Assembly (NCBI GenBank): GCA_024742355.1
Contig: JANSYM010000012.1
Location: 1-64,000, forward strand
Direction: 5' to 3'
Source: Hyphomonadaceae bacterium
Lineage (GTDB): Bacteria > Pseudomonadota > Alphaproteobacteria > Caulobacterales > Hyphomonadaceae
Length of the DNA stretch: 64,000 nt
Numbering within the stretch: the stretch's first letter is position 1; each line of letters opens with the position of its first letter. A program made the translations under genes and the position numbers. The notes below the pieces were generated by a model that did not search any database, was not told the origin of the DNA, and was given only the letters and a program-made list of their open reading frames with translations. This document shows, in pieces, positions 32,088-40,803 of this stretch.

Positions 32088-33869
32088 TTACTGCGAAATC
32101 CGCAGATCCGAGATCGATGTCGCGATTTTGCGATAGGCTTCTGTCAGCTCGGCAGCGGTTTCGGGCTCAAAGTAATAGTCCGCTCCCGAGGCACAATAGG
32201 CGAGGACTTCCCGGCCCGCGCGTGGCGCGTTCAATGCCACCGCATAGACCTTGATGCTCTTGCGTTTCATGCCGTCGCACAGGTCGCGCGCCTGGTCATC
32301 CGAAGACCCCTGCTCCGGGAAAATCTCGGCATTGAACTCACCATCCGTCATCAGGATGACAACCTTTTCGGAGTCCGGTTCGGTGAAAGACAATGGTGTG
32401 CTGGCGCCGGTAAAGATGCCGCCCCAACTGTCAGAGATCAGATACCAGCTCCAGCCGACGCCCAGGTGCCCGGCTGTGCCGCCGCCTGCGGTCAGATTGT
32501 CGACATAGGTGTTGAGGCGCGTGCGATTATTGGTCAGGCCCAAGGGAGTCGCGTTCCGGCACTCGGTACCACGATACCAGCTATGATCAGGGCGATTCGG
32601 ATGTCCGACTTTCCAGACACCGCCATCACGGTGATTGGAGTCTTCCTCGAACCAGGCCTGACGGTGTGCCAAATAAGCGCCGGTACCAGGTGTGGTATCC
32701 GTGAAGGCTTCCGTGCCATCCCGCTCCCAGACGCAGGTTGATGTCAGCGTATAGGTCTTGGTTTCGGGTTCCGAGCTTGTGTCGCGCGCGATTTCGAAAT
32801 CAAACGTTTCGTCATACAGCACGGAGCCGCGACCCCGTCGTTGGTCATATGCGCGAACCCGCAACGAGTAATCACCTTCGCGCCAGTTTCGACCGTTGCG
32901 GCGCGAGTAATTACCTCGGCGTTCGCCGTATAAGGAATATGGTTCGCCACTATCTGTTCGATTGCGCCGCGTTGGGCCTCTCAATTCGAGGCGCATGCTA
33001 CCAACGCGACCGCGCAGATAGCTTGAGCGTGGCACGGTAATGCCCACGGTCAGGCGTTGTTCAGTTCGGTTATTGCCCGCCCAGTCTTCGATTCCGATGA
33101 CGGCATTATCGCCAAATTCTGTGATCACGCGGTTGCGGCTGGCATCGATCAGCTCGATGGTCAGGTCCGAACTCAATCGTCCTCGGTCTGTCGTCACACC
33201 GGAATCAGAGCCTGCGATTGTGTGCGTATAGGTCCGCGTCGCGGGAACACCGGTCACTTGTTCAAAATACTGCCCCGCATTGACCATGCTATTGTATGAA
33301 ATCATGGCGAGGCGCGTGTCCTCGATGAGCTCGGCGGGGGCGTCCGGAGGTAGAAGCACATCAACTGCTTCTTTCGCCGCCGCTTTCAGATTTCGCAGGC
33401 GGCTGGAACTGTTCATCGACCCGGAAATGTCGAACATGAAAGCGACATCCAGCTTGTCGATCCCGTACTCAGCGGTCGAATCGACGCGGAAATCGAGCTT
33501 TTCCTTGCCGATAACGCGCGACAGGGTCGTTTCCTGCGAGCACAGAATTTCGGAATTCACTTCTTCAACACCATGGACGACCTTGGTCACCGCAGCATTG
33601 CAGCGAAAGCCGCCACCAATCGAATTGATCTGCGCGTCGATGAAGCTCTGAACCGAGGACTTCACATCACTATCCGACGCGCCGGTTTGCTTCAGGCGAG
33701 CCGCCGCGAGCACTGCAGAGTCCACAACCAGTTGAACTTTTTGCTTCTTCTTGATCGTATTCTGGAAGTCCAGAGCGAAGCCAGCTACCGCGAAAATCGG
33801 AATGATAGACAGCGCGAAGATAATCGCGACTTGCCCGGACTCGCCTTTTAGTTTGCGGAACCAACTCAT
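32088..33869 (-). CDS. TadG-like pilus assembly protein with a vWA domain carrying a long insertion
   Basis: The 593-residue protein begins with a TadE/TadG-type segment (ESGQVAIIFALSIIPIFAVAGFALDFQN, about residues 11-38): a membrane anchor for Flp-pilus assembly and export. A vWA domain follows with the metal site DISGSMNSS near residue 145 and its second half VVILMTDGEFNAEIF near 505. Between the halves lie about 250 residues, including an Arg/Tyr-rich beta-type segment (YSRRNGRNWREGDYSLRVRAYDQRRGRG). No other tad genes are adjacent. Start ATG 33869 follows GGGTGAT; GTG 33878 is an alternative. Confidence 0.85.
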   Translation of the reverse strand: MSWFRKLKGESGQVAIIFALSIIPIFAVAGFALDFQNTIKKKQKVQLVVDSAVLAAARLKQTGASDSDVKSSVQSFIDAQINSIGGGFRCNAAVTKVVHGVEEVNSEILCSQETTLSRVIGKEKLDFRVDSTAEYGIDKLDVAFMFDISGSMNSSSRLRNLKAAAKEAVDVLLPPDAPAELIEDTRLAMISYNSMVNAGQYFEQVTGVPATRTYTHTIAGSDSGVTTDRGRLSSDLTIELIDASRNRVITEFGDNAVIGIEDWAGNNRTEQRLTVGITVPRSSYLRGRVGSMRLELRGPTRRNRTDSGEPYSLYGERRGNYSRRNGRNWREGDYSLRVRAYDQRRGRGSVLYDETFDFEIARDTSSEPETKTYTLTSTCVWERDGTEAFTDTTPGTGAYLAHRQAWFEEDSNHRDGGVWKVGHPNRPDHSWYRGTECRNATPLGLTNNRTRLNTYVDNLTAGGGTAGHLGVGWSWYLISDSWGGIFTGASTPLSFTEPDSEKVVILMTDGEFNAEIFPEQGSSDDQARDLCDGMKRKSIKVYAVALNAPRAGREVLAYCASGADYYFEPETAAELTEAYRKIATSISDLRISQ

Positions 33870-33939
33870 TTGAATCACCCATCGGCCTTGTTGAAGCTTC
33901 AGCGTGTTACATAGCGAATTATCATTAATTCCCGTTTGA

Positions 33940-33947
33940 GTTGTATT
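33940..33947 (-). promoter_or_regulatory. AATACAAC octamer upstream of the TadG-like gene
   Basis: AATACAAC on the coding strand, 71 bases before the start codon. The same octamer stands upstream of flagellin, flgJ and fliM. Confidence 0.4.
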
Positions 33948-34122
33948 CCAATTCCACCCCTTCCTCTTAACCCTTCATCAATGGTTTGAATGCGCCACGC
34001 CAAGTTTTTTGTTCGAAATCGAAAACAGGACTTGAACCCCGTCCACTGCAGGCTAGGCTGAATTCCTGTGGCAATAGGTCACAAAATCTGCGGTCAAATT
34101 TGGCGGGGGCCGAACTCAATCA

Positions 34123-34314
34123 ATGTCCAAGCATTATGTCAGCATGACGGACTTCGAATATGTTGCGGACTTATTGCGCGCACTACGCGTATTCGCACCC
34201 GAATTCGAGCATTTGTCAGACGACGTGACGGAAGAGCTGATCGAAAGCCTGGGTGTTTCAGAAGCCGCATTGCGCCGGGCTGCGGCAGAAGTCGCGCTGA
34301 AAACTGCAACCTGA
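34123..34314 (+). CDS. Small protein, 63 aa, paralogue of 38850-39056
   Basis: It is a small, helical, acidic protein. It shares YVADLLRA near the N-terminus and a C-terminal E(S)LGxxExALRRxAAE with the 68-residue product at 38850, so the two form a family. No function is recognised. The ribosome site is weak (no clear GGAG), but the conservation between the two copies supports coding. Its stop is 20 bases from the stop of the convergent Crp/Fnr gene. Confidence 0.7.
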   Translation: MSKHYVSMTDFEYVADLLRALRVFAPEFEHLSDDVTEELIESLGVSEAALRRAAAEVALKTAT

Positions 34315-34333
34315 GCCTGTCTCAACCGACGCC

Positions 34334-35002
34334 TTAGGCTTCCTGGTCAGCGACCCAAGCCTCCAACGCGTCTATATTGACCTTGATCAAAGCGCGCTGG
34401 CTGCGTTCAACCAGGCCAAGCTCCTCCAGCAATTTCAGGCATTTTGAAACACTGATGCGCGTCACCGCCATGATCTCCGCGATTTCCGCCTGCGTGAGCT
34501 CCACATTCGATTCGTTTTGCGCAATGCTCAGCAAGCGCTTGGCCAAGCGCAGGAGAAGCGGATCTTCGCGCTCCTGTTTGAGGAAATCGAGCGCAACCAG
34601 CAAACGAGTCGACAGGTCCCGAAACAAATACTCGGCGAACCCAATATCTTTCCCGATCAGCTGATATACGGTCTTCCGGTCGAGCAACACGGCGCGCGTG
34701 CCGTCTTCCAGTGCTGCAATCTGGAATGGGTTGGACGTCTGCAAATGCATACCAGCATGATGCAGGACCTTGCCGCGATTTCGGTAGATCGCTGTAGGTG
34801 TAAACTCTTCATCGCTCGGATAGAGCAACGTGACATTGCCCGCGAGGACAATCAGCAAATGATCGTCGCTCTGGTGCGCATCAAGAATGATGTCGCCGGC
34901 GTCGGCTTCGAGGAATTCACCGCTCTGCTCGATCTGGTCCCACGTCGCATCAGACAGGCGATTGAGCTTGTCGCCCTTTTTTGACGCAACTGTCCGAAGC
35001 AA
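34334..35002 (-). CDS. Crp/Fnr-family transcription regulator
   Basis: The 222-residue protein has an N-terminal cyclic-nucleotide-binding-type beta-barrel (about 15-115) and a Crp-type winged helix (about 150-218, TQAEIAEIMAVTRISVSKCLKLLEELGLV). No Fnr-type N-terminal cysteine cluster is present, so it is not an O2-sensing Fnr; the ligand is unknown. The nearby XRE gene (35019-35381) is in the same direction 16 bases upstream, so the two probably share an operon. Confidence 0.9.
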   Translation of the reverse strand: MLRTVASKKGDKLNRLSDATWDQIEQSGEFLEADAGDIILDAHQSDDHLLIVLAGNVTLLYPSDEEFTPTAIYRNRGKVLHHAGMHLQTSNPFQIAALEDGTRAVLLDRKTVYQLIGKDIGFAEYLFRDLSTRLLVALDFLKQEREDPLLLRLAKRLLSIAQNESNVELTQAEIAEIMAVTRISVSKCLKLLEELGLVERSQRALIKVNIDALEAWVADQEA

Positions 35003-35018
35003 TGATCAACCCCACTGT

Positions 35019-35381
35019 TTAGGCTACGAATTTCCGCGGTTTTCCCGCGTCGTCCGATTCTCTTAGTGCCTCACACAGATTAGACAATGTCTTGTTGCTT
35101 CGGAAACTTTGCAAAATCAAAGCATTTGCTTCGTCTTCGTTGATTTCGTCTTGGCTCAATCCCGAGCTGCTTGGGTGAGCATCGAAGAACCAGCGAATCT
35201 CGACGCCGTATGCGCGCGCAGCGCGTTGCAGGATCATCGGAGTCACCCGAACAACACCGCTTTCGTTTTGCGTCAGTTCGAACTCGGACAGTTGCAGCTG
35301 CTCTGCGGCAGACGCAATCGTCAGCGCTGCAGCTTGACGGGCTTGCCGGAGCTTCTCACCCAATCGGAGATCCAGGTTCAT
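35019..35381 (-). CDS. XRE-type helix-turn-helix protein (WFF motif)
   Basis: The 120-residue protein has an XRE-like HTH (about 8-58), diverged in the recognition helix, and the motif IRWFFDAHP at residues 62-70. An acidic linker and a helical tail of about 50 residues follow. ATG 35381 has GGAGG nine bases before it; a TTG at 35408 is less likely. Its promoter region carries two GTAAAC hexamers. It is one of four such proteins within 9 kb. Confidence 0.82.
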   Translation of the reverse strand: MNLDLRLGEKLRQARQAAALTIASAAEQLQLSEFELTQNESGVVRVTPMILQRAARAYGVEIRWFFDAHPSSSGLSQDEINEDEANALILQSFRSNKTLSNLCEALRESDDAGKPRKFVA

Positions 35382-35501
35382 GCGCAAATCCTCCCCCCAC
35401 AAGTTCAACGCGAAACTTGAGCGTAAACTATTTTACATTGAAAGTTAATGAGTCGTAAACCCAGCTGCGCGCGTTTGAGAACATTGGTCGTTCAAGACAG
35501 A

Positions 35502-35951
35502 TCAACCAGCGCCCTGACAGTTCTGATATGCCTGCGCAGCGTAAGAATACTCAAAGTACCCTGCAGCATTTGGAGCCACTGTCACACCGTAAACACCGTC
35601 CTCTGTTTCAGCAAAACAGTGCATCGGATTGCTCGAGTAGTTTTTCAAACTCACCGACGCGACGACGCGCGCAGCTTTGCAATCAAACGATTGAACGACA
35701 AAAACGTCATTCTTCATCGCGCGTGATTCGCGAACAAACCCATAGGTCGCGTCGAGGGCGGCACGACAGTCCTGCACGTCCACTCTATCGGTAAATGGCG
35801 TCGCCTGAATGCGGCCAAGGCTAGCCAATCGGAGCGCGTCGTCTCCCGCTGAAGCGGCAGTTGAACACGCGCCCAATGCGAGACATCCAAGCGCGAGTGC
35901 GAGTACCGCGATGGGAGGCAAAGAGCTGTTGTGCGCCGCCTTGGTTTCCAT
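35502..35951 (-). CDS. Lipoprotein of unknown function, 149 aa
   Basis: The signal sequence ends in the lipobox LGAC, followed by a short Ala/Ser stretch and a small beta-rich domain with four cysteines. I recognise no family. AAGGGGAATGAGCA precedes ATG 35951. The predicted place is the periplasmic face of a membrane. It stands alone upstream of the XRE gene, with 120 bases between. Confidence 0.7.
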   Translation of the reverse strand: METKAAHNSSLPPIAVLALALGCLALGACSTAASAGDDALRLASLGRIQATPFTDRVDVQDCRAALDATYGFVRESRAMKNDVFVVQSFDCKAARVVASVSLKNYSSNPMHCFAETEDGVYGVTVAPNAAGYFEYSYAAQAYQNCQGAG

Positions 35952-36294
35952 TGCTCATTCCCCTTGGTCTTCCGGACGATGGAGCACTTGGAACGGTGCA
36001 GGCCTGAGCCCACACCGCTCCTGTGGTGCATAGTAAGTGCGGACGTTCCTGGATGAGGCTTGGAGCGGTGCGGTGTCTCTCAGGCCTCCAGAAGGTTCGC
36101 AATTTCCGTCTTCAAATCATCCGCTTAACAAAAAACTACTTACAGTAGAAAATCAAACCGTGCTTCTACGGCCGTAACTCTGGCAAGGACGTCGATCCAA
36201 GTTTTACAAGTCATGTAATCGGAATCGCACGAAACTGGTCTTATGTGAGGGCACCTACGGTCGGTCCGCGCAACGTATCAGGGGTCTTGCAAAC
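35952..36294. other. Gene-free interval with short imperfect repeats
   Basis: No coding frame or RNA is evident. Near 35989-36090 a GC-rich part carries imperfect direct copies of CTTGGAACGGTGC / CTTGGAGCGGTGC and an inverted CAGGCCT motif. Beyond about 36115 the sequence is AT-rich and probably holds the promoter of the 36295 gene. Confidence 0.4.
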
Positions 36295-36840
36295 ATGTCC
36301 GAGATTGCAGGTTTCGACTTCACCGCGAAACTCAAAGACGGTGAGACGCTGGTATGGACAGGCCGCGGCAGTGGTCGCAATCTGAGTTTCAATATTCTCT
36401 TCCCAATGGTCGCCGTCAGCCTGCTCGGACTTTTCCTGGTTTTCGCATATCCGCTCAGCGGATTCCAGACGGAGATGGCGCTGGTTTCCCTGTGGGCATT
36501 GGTGATATCAGGGATCGTCGTTTGGTTCTTTCGGGCTCGGATGATGGGTCCATCAAAAGAAGAATATGCGATATCGGATCAGCGCATTTTTATCGTATCA
36601 GGCCCCATCGGCCGGGTTTGCCGAATCTATATGCCGACCGCGAAGAAACGCGCACGCGGCAACGCGCTGAAATTCTACGCGGTCAAACATATTCAGAAAC
36701 GCCAGGCGATCGTGTTTCTGCCTGCGCGCTCTAAATCCATCCCTCAGGGCTACCCACCTATCTTTGTTGGCGTCGAAAACTCCCTTAAAGTTGCCGAGCT
36801 GGCGGCCGAGACCTTCGACCTAAAATTGGTGAAACGGTAA
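36295..36840 (+). CDS. Membrane protein with a bacterial PH-like domain
   Basis: The 181-residue protein begins with a short domain (ETLVWTGRGSGRNL), then two membrane spans (about 33-53 and 61-79), then a C-terminal cytoplasmic region (EEYAISDQRIFIVSGPIGR...) like the bPH2/YdbT-type domains. Basic residues follow. It probably sits in the inner membrane; function unknown. The ATG at 36295 overlaps an upstream AAAC stretch with a weak ribosome site. It is 84 bases upstream of sthA in the same direction. Confidence 0.65.
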   Translation: MSEIAGFDFTAKLKDGETLVWTGRGSGRNLSFNILFPMVAVSLLGLFLVFAYPLSGFQTEMALVSLWALVISGIVVWFFRARMMGPSKEEYAISDQRIFIVSGPIGRVCRIYMPTAKKRARGNALKFYAVKHIQKRQAIVFLPARSKSIPQGYPPIFVGVENSLKVAELAAETFDLKLVKR

Positions 36841-36924
36841 GCGGACTCTTTCGAGGAATTGCAAAATTTCAACCTTATGTTGAGTAAATCAGCGAATGCT
36901 GATTCGTGAACATTGAGGCGAACC

Positions 36925-38364
36925 ATGCAAACTGCATTTGATCTGATCGTAATTGGCAGCGGCCCAGCCGGTCGGCGCGCGGCCATTCAGGCTGCGAAAC
37001 TGGATAAGAAAGTCCTCGTCGTCGAAAAATCCCGCCGGGTTGGCGGGGTCTCGGTCCATACGGGCACCATTCCCAGCAAGACTCTTCGCGAAACTGTGCT
37101 AAACTTGTCCGGCTGGCGTGAGCGCGGGTTTTATGGCCGCACCTACAAAGTCAAATCAGACATTACGGCGGACGATTTGCGCCATCGCCTGTCAAAGACG
37201 CTCGATCACGAAGTCGACGTGCTGGAGCATCAGTTTACACGCAACAATGTGACCCTGATCAGCGGACACGCGCGGTTTGTATCGCCCAACGAGATCGAAG
37301 TGACTGCGTCCGATGGAAGTGTGCGCCGTTTTTCCTTTGAGCGTGCGCTGATCAGCGTCGGCACGAAGCCTTACCGGCCAGATTACATTCCGTTCAACGG
37401 TGAAACCGTCCTGGACAGTGACGAGATCCTGCATGTCGCTGAGCTGCCGCGCTCACTGACTGTGATCGGCGCCGGTGTAATCGGCATCGAATACGCAACC
37501 ATATTCAGCGCGCTGGACATCTCCGTGACCGTCATCGAGCCTCGCACCAGCATACTGAGCTTCATTGATGACGAGTTGATCGATGAATTCACCTATGAGC
37601 TGCGCGATCGCGGCATCCGCATGCTGCTCGGCTGCAAGGCGCAGAACGTCCATGCCTGCGATGGTTATTGCGTCGTCGATCTGAGCGATGGGCGCAAGGT
37701 CAAATCGGATATGGTTCTGTATGCAGCGGGCCGGATTGGCGCCTCAGGCGATATCGGGCTCGACAAGGTCGGTCTCAGCGCTGATTCGCGCGGTCGTTTG
37801 AAAGTCGATCCGGTCAGTTATGAAACCGAAGTCCCGAACATCTATGCCGCCGGCGACATTATTGGCTTTCCAAGCCTCGCATCGACCTCCATGTCGCAGG
37901 GCCGGATTGCTGTTTGCCACGCCTTTGACGTGCCAAATCCGGCGCAGCCTGAGCATTTTCCATATGGCATCTACGCGGTCCCTGAAATCTCGACTGTCGG
38001 ATTGTCGGAACGCGAACTGAAAGAGCAAGGCATCCCCTATGAGTGCGGGATTGCGCGCTTCCGCGAAACCTCGCGCGGGCACATTATGGGTCTGCAGCGC
38101 GGCATGCTGAAAATGCTCTTCCACATCGAGACGCGACAGCTCCTAGGCGTTCACATTGTCGGCGAAGGCGCGACGGAGCTCATCCATATCGGCCAGGCGG
38201 TGCTCGTGCTCGGCGGTGAGCTGTCCTATTTCATCGATAATGTCTTCAATTATCCGACGCTGGCGGAGGCCTACAAGATCGCGGCGCTCGATGCCTGGAA
38301 CCGGCTTTCGCTGCACGATCAATCAGAAGCGGCGCCAGCGGATCTCGCCGTGGTGAACGGCTAG
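36925..38364 (+). CDS. sthA: Soluble pyridine nucleotide transhydrogenase
   Basis: SthA moves hydride between NADPH and NAD+. The 479-residue flavoprotein resembles lipoamide dehydrogenases, but the redox CxxxxC is replaced by VHTGTIPSKTLRE near residue 45, the hallmark of SthA. FAD sites are VIGSGPAGRRAAIQAA and YAAGDIIGFPSLASTSMSQGR, and the NAD(P) site is VIGAGVIGIEYA. GAGG seven bases upstream supports ATG 36925 over a TTG at 36913. A small membrane protein gene follows after 27 bases. Confidence 0.93.
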   Translation: MQTAFDLIVIGSGPAGRRAAIQAAKLDKKVLVVEKSRRVGGVSVHTGTIPSKTLRETVLNLSGWRERGFYGRTYKVKSDITADDLRHRLSKTLDHEVDVLEHQFTRNNVTLISGHARFVSPNEIEVTASDGSVRRFSFERALISVGTKPYRPDYIPFNGETVLDSDEILHVAELPRSLTVIGAGVIGIEYATIFSALDISVTVIEPRTSILSFIDDELIDEFTYELRDRGIRMLLGCKAQNVHACDGYCVVDLSDGRKVKSDMVLYAAGRIGASGDIGLDKVGLSADSRGRLKVDPVSYETEVPNIYAAGDIIGFPSLASTSMSQGRIAVCHAFDVPNPAQPEHFPYGIYAVPEISTVGLSERELKEQGIPYECGIARFRETSRGHIMGLQRGMLKMLFHIETRQLLGVHIVGEGATELIHIGQAVLVLGGELSYFIDNVFNYPTLAEAYKIAALDAWNRLSLHDQSEAAPADLAVVNG

Positions 38365-38391
38365 TGGCAACAGGAAAGCAGGACGCATCGC

Positions 38392-38700
38392 ATGGATAGA
38401 AACAGTCTCACGCTCCTCGCCGTTCTGGCGCTTTCAGTTTCCAATCTGTTTGTCGGTATCAGCACACAGAACAAACTGCTTATCCTCGCCAGTGCCGCGA
38501 TTTCGGCTGGCCTGGCCGTGTTCTACATCGCCCGAGAGTATTTCCAGATGCGCACAAATACGCACCAAGTCATGCCGGAAAGCGGCAAAGTGCGGCCTGT
38601 CGAAGCGACACGCGCGCGGTTTCCGATCTGGGTATTCGTCGTCATCCTGTTCATGATCTTGCCTGCCTTGATGTGGTTTGTGCTGACACTTCCTCGATAA
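38392..38700 (+). CDS. Small membrane protein, 102 aa
   Basis: Three hydrophobic segments (about 6-23, 29-46 and 79-99) with a short basic loop between the second and third. No recognised family. It is 27 bases after the sthA stop in the same direction, so probably co-transcribed; a link to transhydrogenase is not otherwise supported. Confidence 0.6.
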   Translation: MDRNSLTLLAVLALSVSNLFVGISTQNKLLILASAAISAGLAVFYIAREYFQMRTNTHQVMPESGKVRPVEATRARFPIWVFVVILFMILPALMWFVLTLPR

Positions 38701-38849
38701 TCACAGGCGGCCCCGACGTCAGACGCGCTCACCCGCTTTGTGTATTAAATATTACATATTGCGAAGATGCGGGAATGGTGTCTTAATCACCGCAATCGAC
38801 ACAGATCGAACTGTCAGGACATGACGGCCAGGGGATTATTCAGCGCGCG

Positions 38850-39056
38850 ATGAGCAAGCCTAAACTATCAGTCGACGACCTGGTATATGTTGCCGATATG
38901 CTTCGCGCGATCGCATGGGTCAAAAGCGATATCAATCCCGCATCGCCGGAAGCGCTTTACGAACTGGAAGAATGCCTGGGTGCCGCAGAATCGGCCTTGC
39001 GCCGGGTCGCCGCCGAGATGACGATTTCAGCGCCCGCCGGAACAAAATCAAACTGA
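38850..39056 (+). CDS. Small protein, 68 aa, paralogue of 34123-34314
   Basis: It is an acidic helical protein with YVADMLRAI (residues 12-20) and a C-terminal ECLGAAESALRRVAAE (about 41-56), closely matching the product of 34123. The N-terminus is MSKPKLSVDDL. Function unknown. Its 3' end overlaps the stop region of the convergent XRE gene at 39048 by nine bases. The copy at 34123 likewise ends next to a convergent regulator gene, so the arrangement is repeated. Confidence 0.72.
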   Translation: MSKPKLSVDDLVYVADMLRAIAWVKSDINPASPEALYELEECLGAAESALRRVAAEMTISAPAGTKSN

Positions 39057-39332
39057 TCGGCGCAGACGCGGTGCGTCAAAGACCTCTTGGCCGGGCAAGC
39101 CATCGAAAAACCAGCTGAGCGGCAAATCCAATTCCCGCGCCACACGTGCCAGTTGCAGCGACGCCACGCGCATATTCCCGGACTCCATCGCTTCCAGCAC
39201 GGCTGGTTCAATATCAATCCGCTGCGCCAATGCCGCTTGCGTTTGCCCGCATTGCTCGCGCGCTTCGATTATTCTTCGACCCAGGTGTCGATCGATTTCT
39301 GATCCCGACACGGCTTCCCCCGAATTTGTCAT
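39048..39332 (-). CDS. XRE-type helix-turn-helix protein (WFF motif)
   Basis: The 94-residue protein has an XRE HTH from about residue 15 to 70 (RRIIEAREQCGQTQAALAQRIDIEPAVLEAMESG) and the motif LSWFFDGLP at 72-80. ATG 39332 is preferred; the frame extends 16 codons upstream without a ribosome site. It is divergent from a second XRE gene (39512) across 179 bases and convergent with the small paralogous protein. Confidence 0.8.
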   Translation of the reverse strand: MTNSGEAVSGSEIDRHLGRRIIEAREQCGQTQAALAQRIDIEPAVLEAMESGNMRVASLQLARVARELDLPLSWFFDGLPGQEVFDAPRLRRSV

Positions 39333-39511
39333 CCATATATGCGACAGGCGCCAAACATACCGAAATGCCCCGTCGTGCAAGCATAATATTCATTAATGTC
39401 GGGCCTTCGTCAGCTCAAACCCCTTCACTTAGGAGTGAGCGAAAGTTGAGTACCGCTACTTTAGATTGAATTTACCTTTGCCGAATTACTCTCTTGGTCA
39501 AAGGCAGGCCC

Positions 39512-39778
39512 ATGTCCAAGACGCAAGACAATTGTATGGATGTCCAGATCGGTCAGCGCATTCGGCGCGCGCGCCTTGAGGCTGCGGTGACACAAGCCGA
39601 GCTTGGGCAGATCCTTGGCCGGTCGAGTCAACAAATTCACAAATACGAACAAGGCAGTAATCGCGTTTCAGCCGGCACGCTGTTTACGATTGCACAGGCC
39701 CTGGACCGATCCATTGACTGGTTTTTCAGCGATGCGGAATTGAGCCTGGACGCGGATCCCGCGCACTGGCTGAACTAG
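39512..39778 (+). CDS. XRE-type helix-turn-helix protein (WFF motif)
   Basis: The 88-residue protein has a canonical HTH (GQRIRRARLEAAVTQAELGQILGRSSQQIHKYEQGSNRVSAGTL, about 14-57) and IDWFFSD at 68-74. It is closest to the protein at 43368: both have KYEQG/KYEKG, NRVSAGTL and the same spacing to WFF. AGGCAGG precedes ATG 39512. Its stop overlaps the stop of the convergent isochorismatase-like gene by three bases. Confidence 0.85.
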   Translation: MSKTQDNCMDVQIGQRIRRARLEAAVTQAELGQILGRSSQQIHKYEQGSNRVSAGTLFTIAQALDRSIDWFFSDAELSLDADPAHWLN

Positions 39779-40167
39779 GCGACGGCCTGATCGTCCAGCG
39801 ACATCAGAGCGGCCTGCTGCAGGCGCGGCTGAAATCCCGATTCGGTCAACAGGCTGCAGAGGCGCTCCAACTGAGCTTCCCGGGTCACGCCCGCCAGATT
39901 GATGGTTTTCGATGGACTGTCGACAAGAAACTCGATCAAGCCGCTCGGAACCTCATGCCAGAGATCAATGGCGTTAAAGACCGGATCGTACCGCCCGATC
40001 GGCACTTGCAGCGTGGTCGCTACCCAACGAACGCCCTGGTGAACGTGTGCGATGGGAAGTTGCGCAATCCGCGCACGCCGAACCAGATCTGTGACCCGCT
40101 CCGCCAACGGCAAGAACCGTTGGTCGGGCACGTTTGGCGCGCGCGCATTGACAATCAGTAGCGACAT
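39775..40167 (-). CDS. Isochorismatase-like protein without the catalytic triad
   Basis: The 130-residue protein aligns by eye with cysteine hydrolases: LLIVNAR at the N-terminus where active enzymes have LLIVDMQ, YDPVFNAID where they have a lysine, and LAGVTREAQL where they have GVxTxxCV. All three catalytic positions (Asp, Lys, Cys) therefore appear replaced. It is probably a pseudoenzyme with a binding or structural role. It starts directly after the GNAT stop, in an operon of three. Confidence 0.6.
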   Translation of the reverse strand: MSLLIVNARAPNVPDQRFLPLAERVTDLVRRARIAQLPIAHVHQGVRWVATTLQVPIGRYDPVFNAIDLWHEVPSGLIEFLVDSPSKTINLAGVTREAQLERLCSLLTESGFQPRLQQAALMSLDDQAVA

Positions 40168-40803
40168 TTACGCGGCCACCACGCGAACATCGTCGCCGCC
40201 GCGATTTTGCGATGCATCCAGAATCCCAGGCACATCCCATTCACCTTCCGGACGGATGACTTCATACGGATCGGATGTGATCCGGATGGCCTGGGGATGG
40301 GCAGCGATCGAGATCACCATCTCCTTGTATTCGAAATCGGAGAAGTAAAAACTCGGCCGGTCCTCCAGCAGTTCGCAATTCAGTGTCTTCGACCAGAGCG
40401 GCCACAGCCGCGCCTGGATTTGCGCCGTCATCCGCCGAAACCCCTTGCGAGCTGCAACCTCGCACGCCGCCGCCAACAAGACCTTCACGACGCCGCTGCT
40501 GCGATGTTGCTGCAGGACGCTGACGCGTTCAATCTTTCCGAAGCTCGCGAACCAGCGCAATCTGAGTGTTGCGATCGGCTGCCCGTCGAGATGCGCCAGC
40601 AAATGCGTGGCGCACATGTCATTGCCGTCAAACTCTTCGTCATAGGGGCAATCCTGTTCGCCCATATAAGTCAGCGTCCGCACGGTCACGACTTTCTGAT
40701 AGGAATCAAAACTGCGCACCAGCTCGATTTCGAACTTGTCGACCAAGTCCTCCGGGAGCGGCTTGGCCAGCCCGGATTGGCCGATTTCCGTAATGTTCAA
40801 CAT
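40168..40803 (-). CDS. GNAT-family acetyltransferase
   Basis: The 211-residue protein has the sequence EQDCPYDEEFDGND (about residues 50-63) followed by THLLAHLDGQPIATLRLRWF and acetyl-CoA motif A KIERVSVLQQHRSSGVVKVLL (about 95-115). This is typical of a GNAT subgroup with an acidic N-terminal extension. The long C-terminal 75 residues are unusual. It starts within the stop of the upstream gene (TGATG), so the two are translationally coupled. Confidence 0.8.
   Translation of the reverse strand: MLNITEIGQSGLAKPLPEDLVDKFEIELVRSFDSYQKVVTVRTLTYMGEQDCPYDEEFDGNDMCATHLLAHLDGQPIATLRLRWFASFGKIERVSVLQQHRSSGVVKVLLAAACEVAARKGFRRMTAQIQARLWPLWSKTLNCELLEDRPSFYFSDFEYKEMVISIAAHPQAIRITSDPYEVIRPEGEWDVPGILDASQNRGGDDVRVVAA

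Noticed and set aside
40168-40803. Acyl-homoserine lactone synthase
   Set aside because: The conserved LuxI-type motifs are missing; the EQDCPYDEEFDGND segment fits ordinary GNAT proteins.
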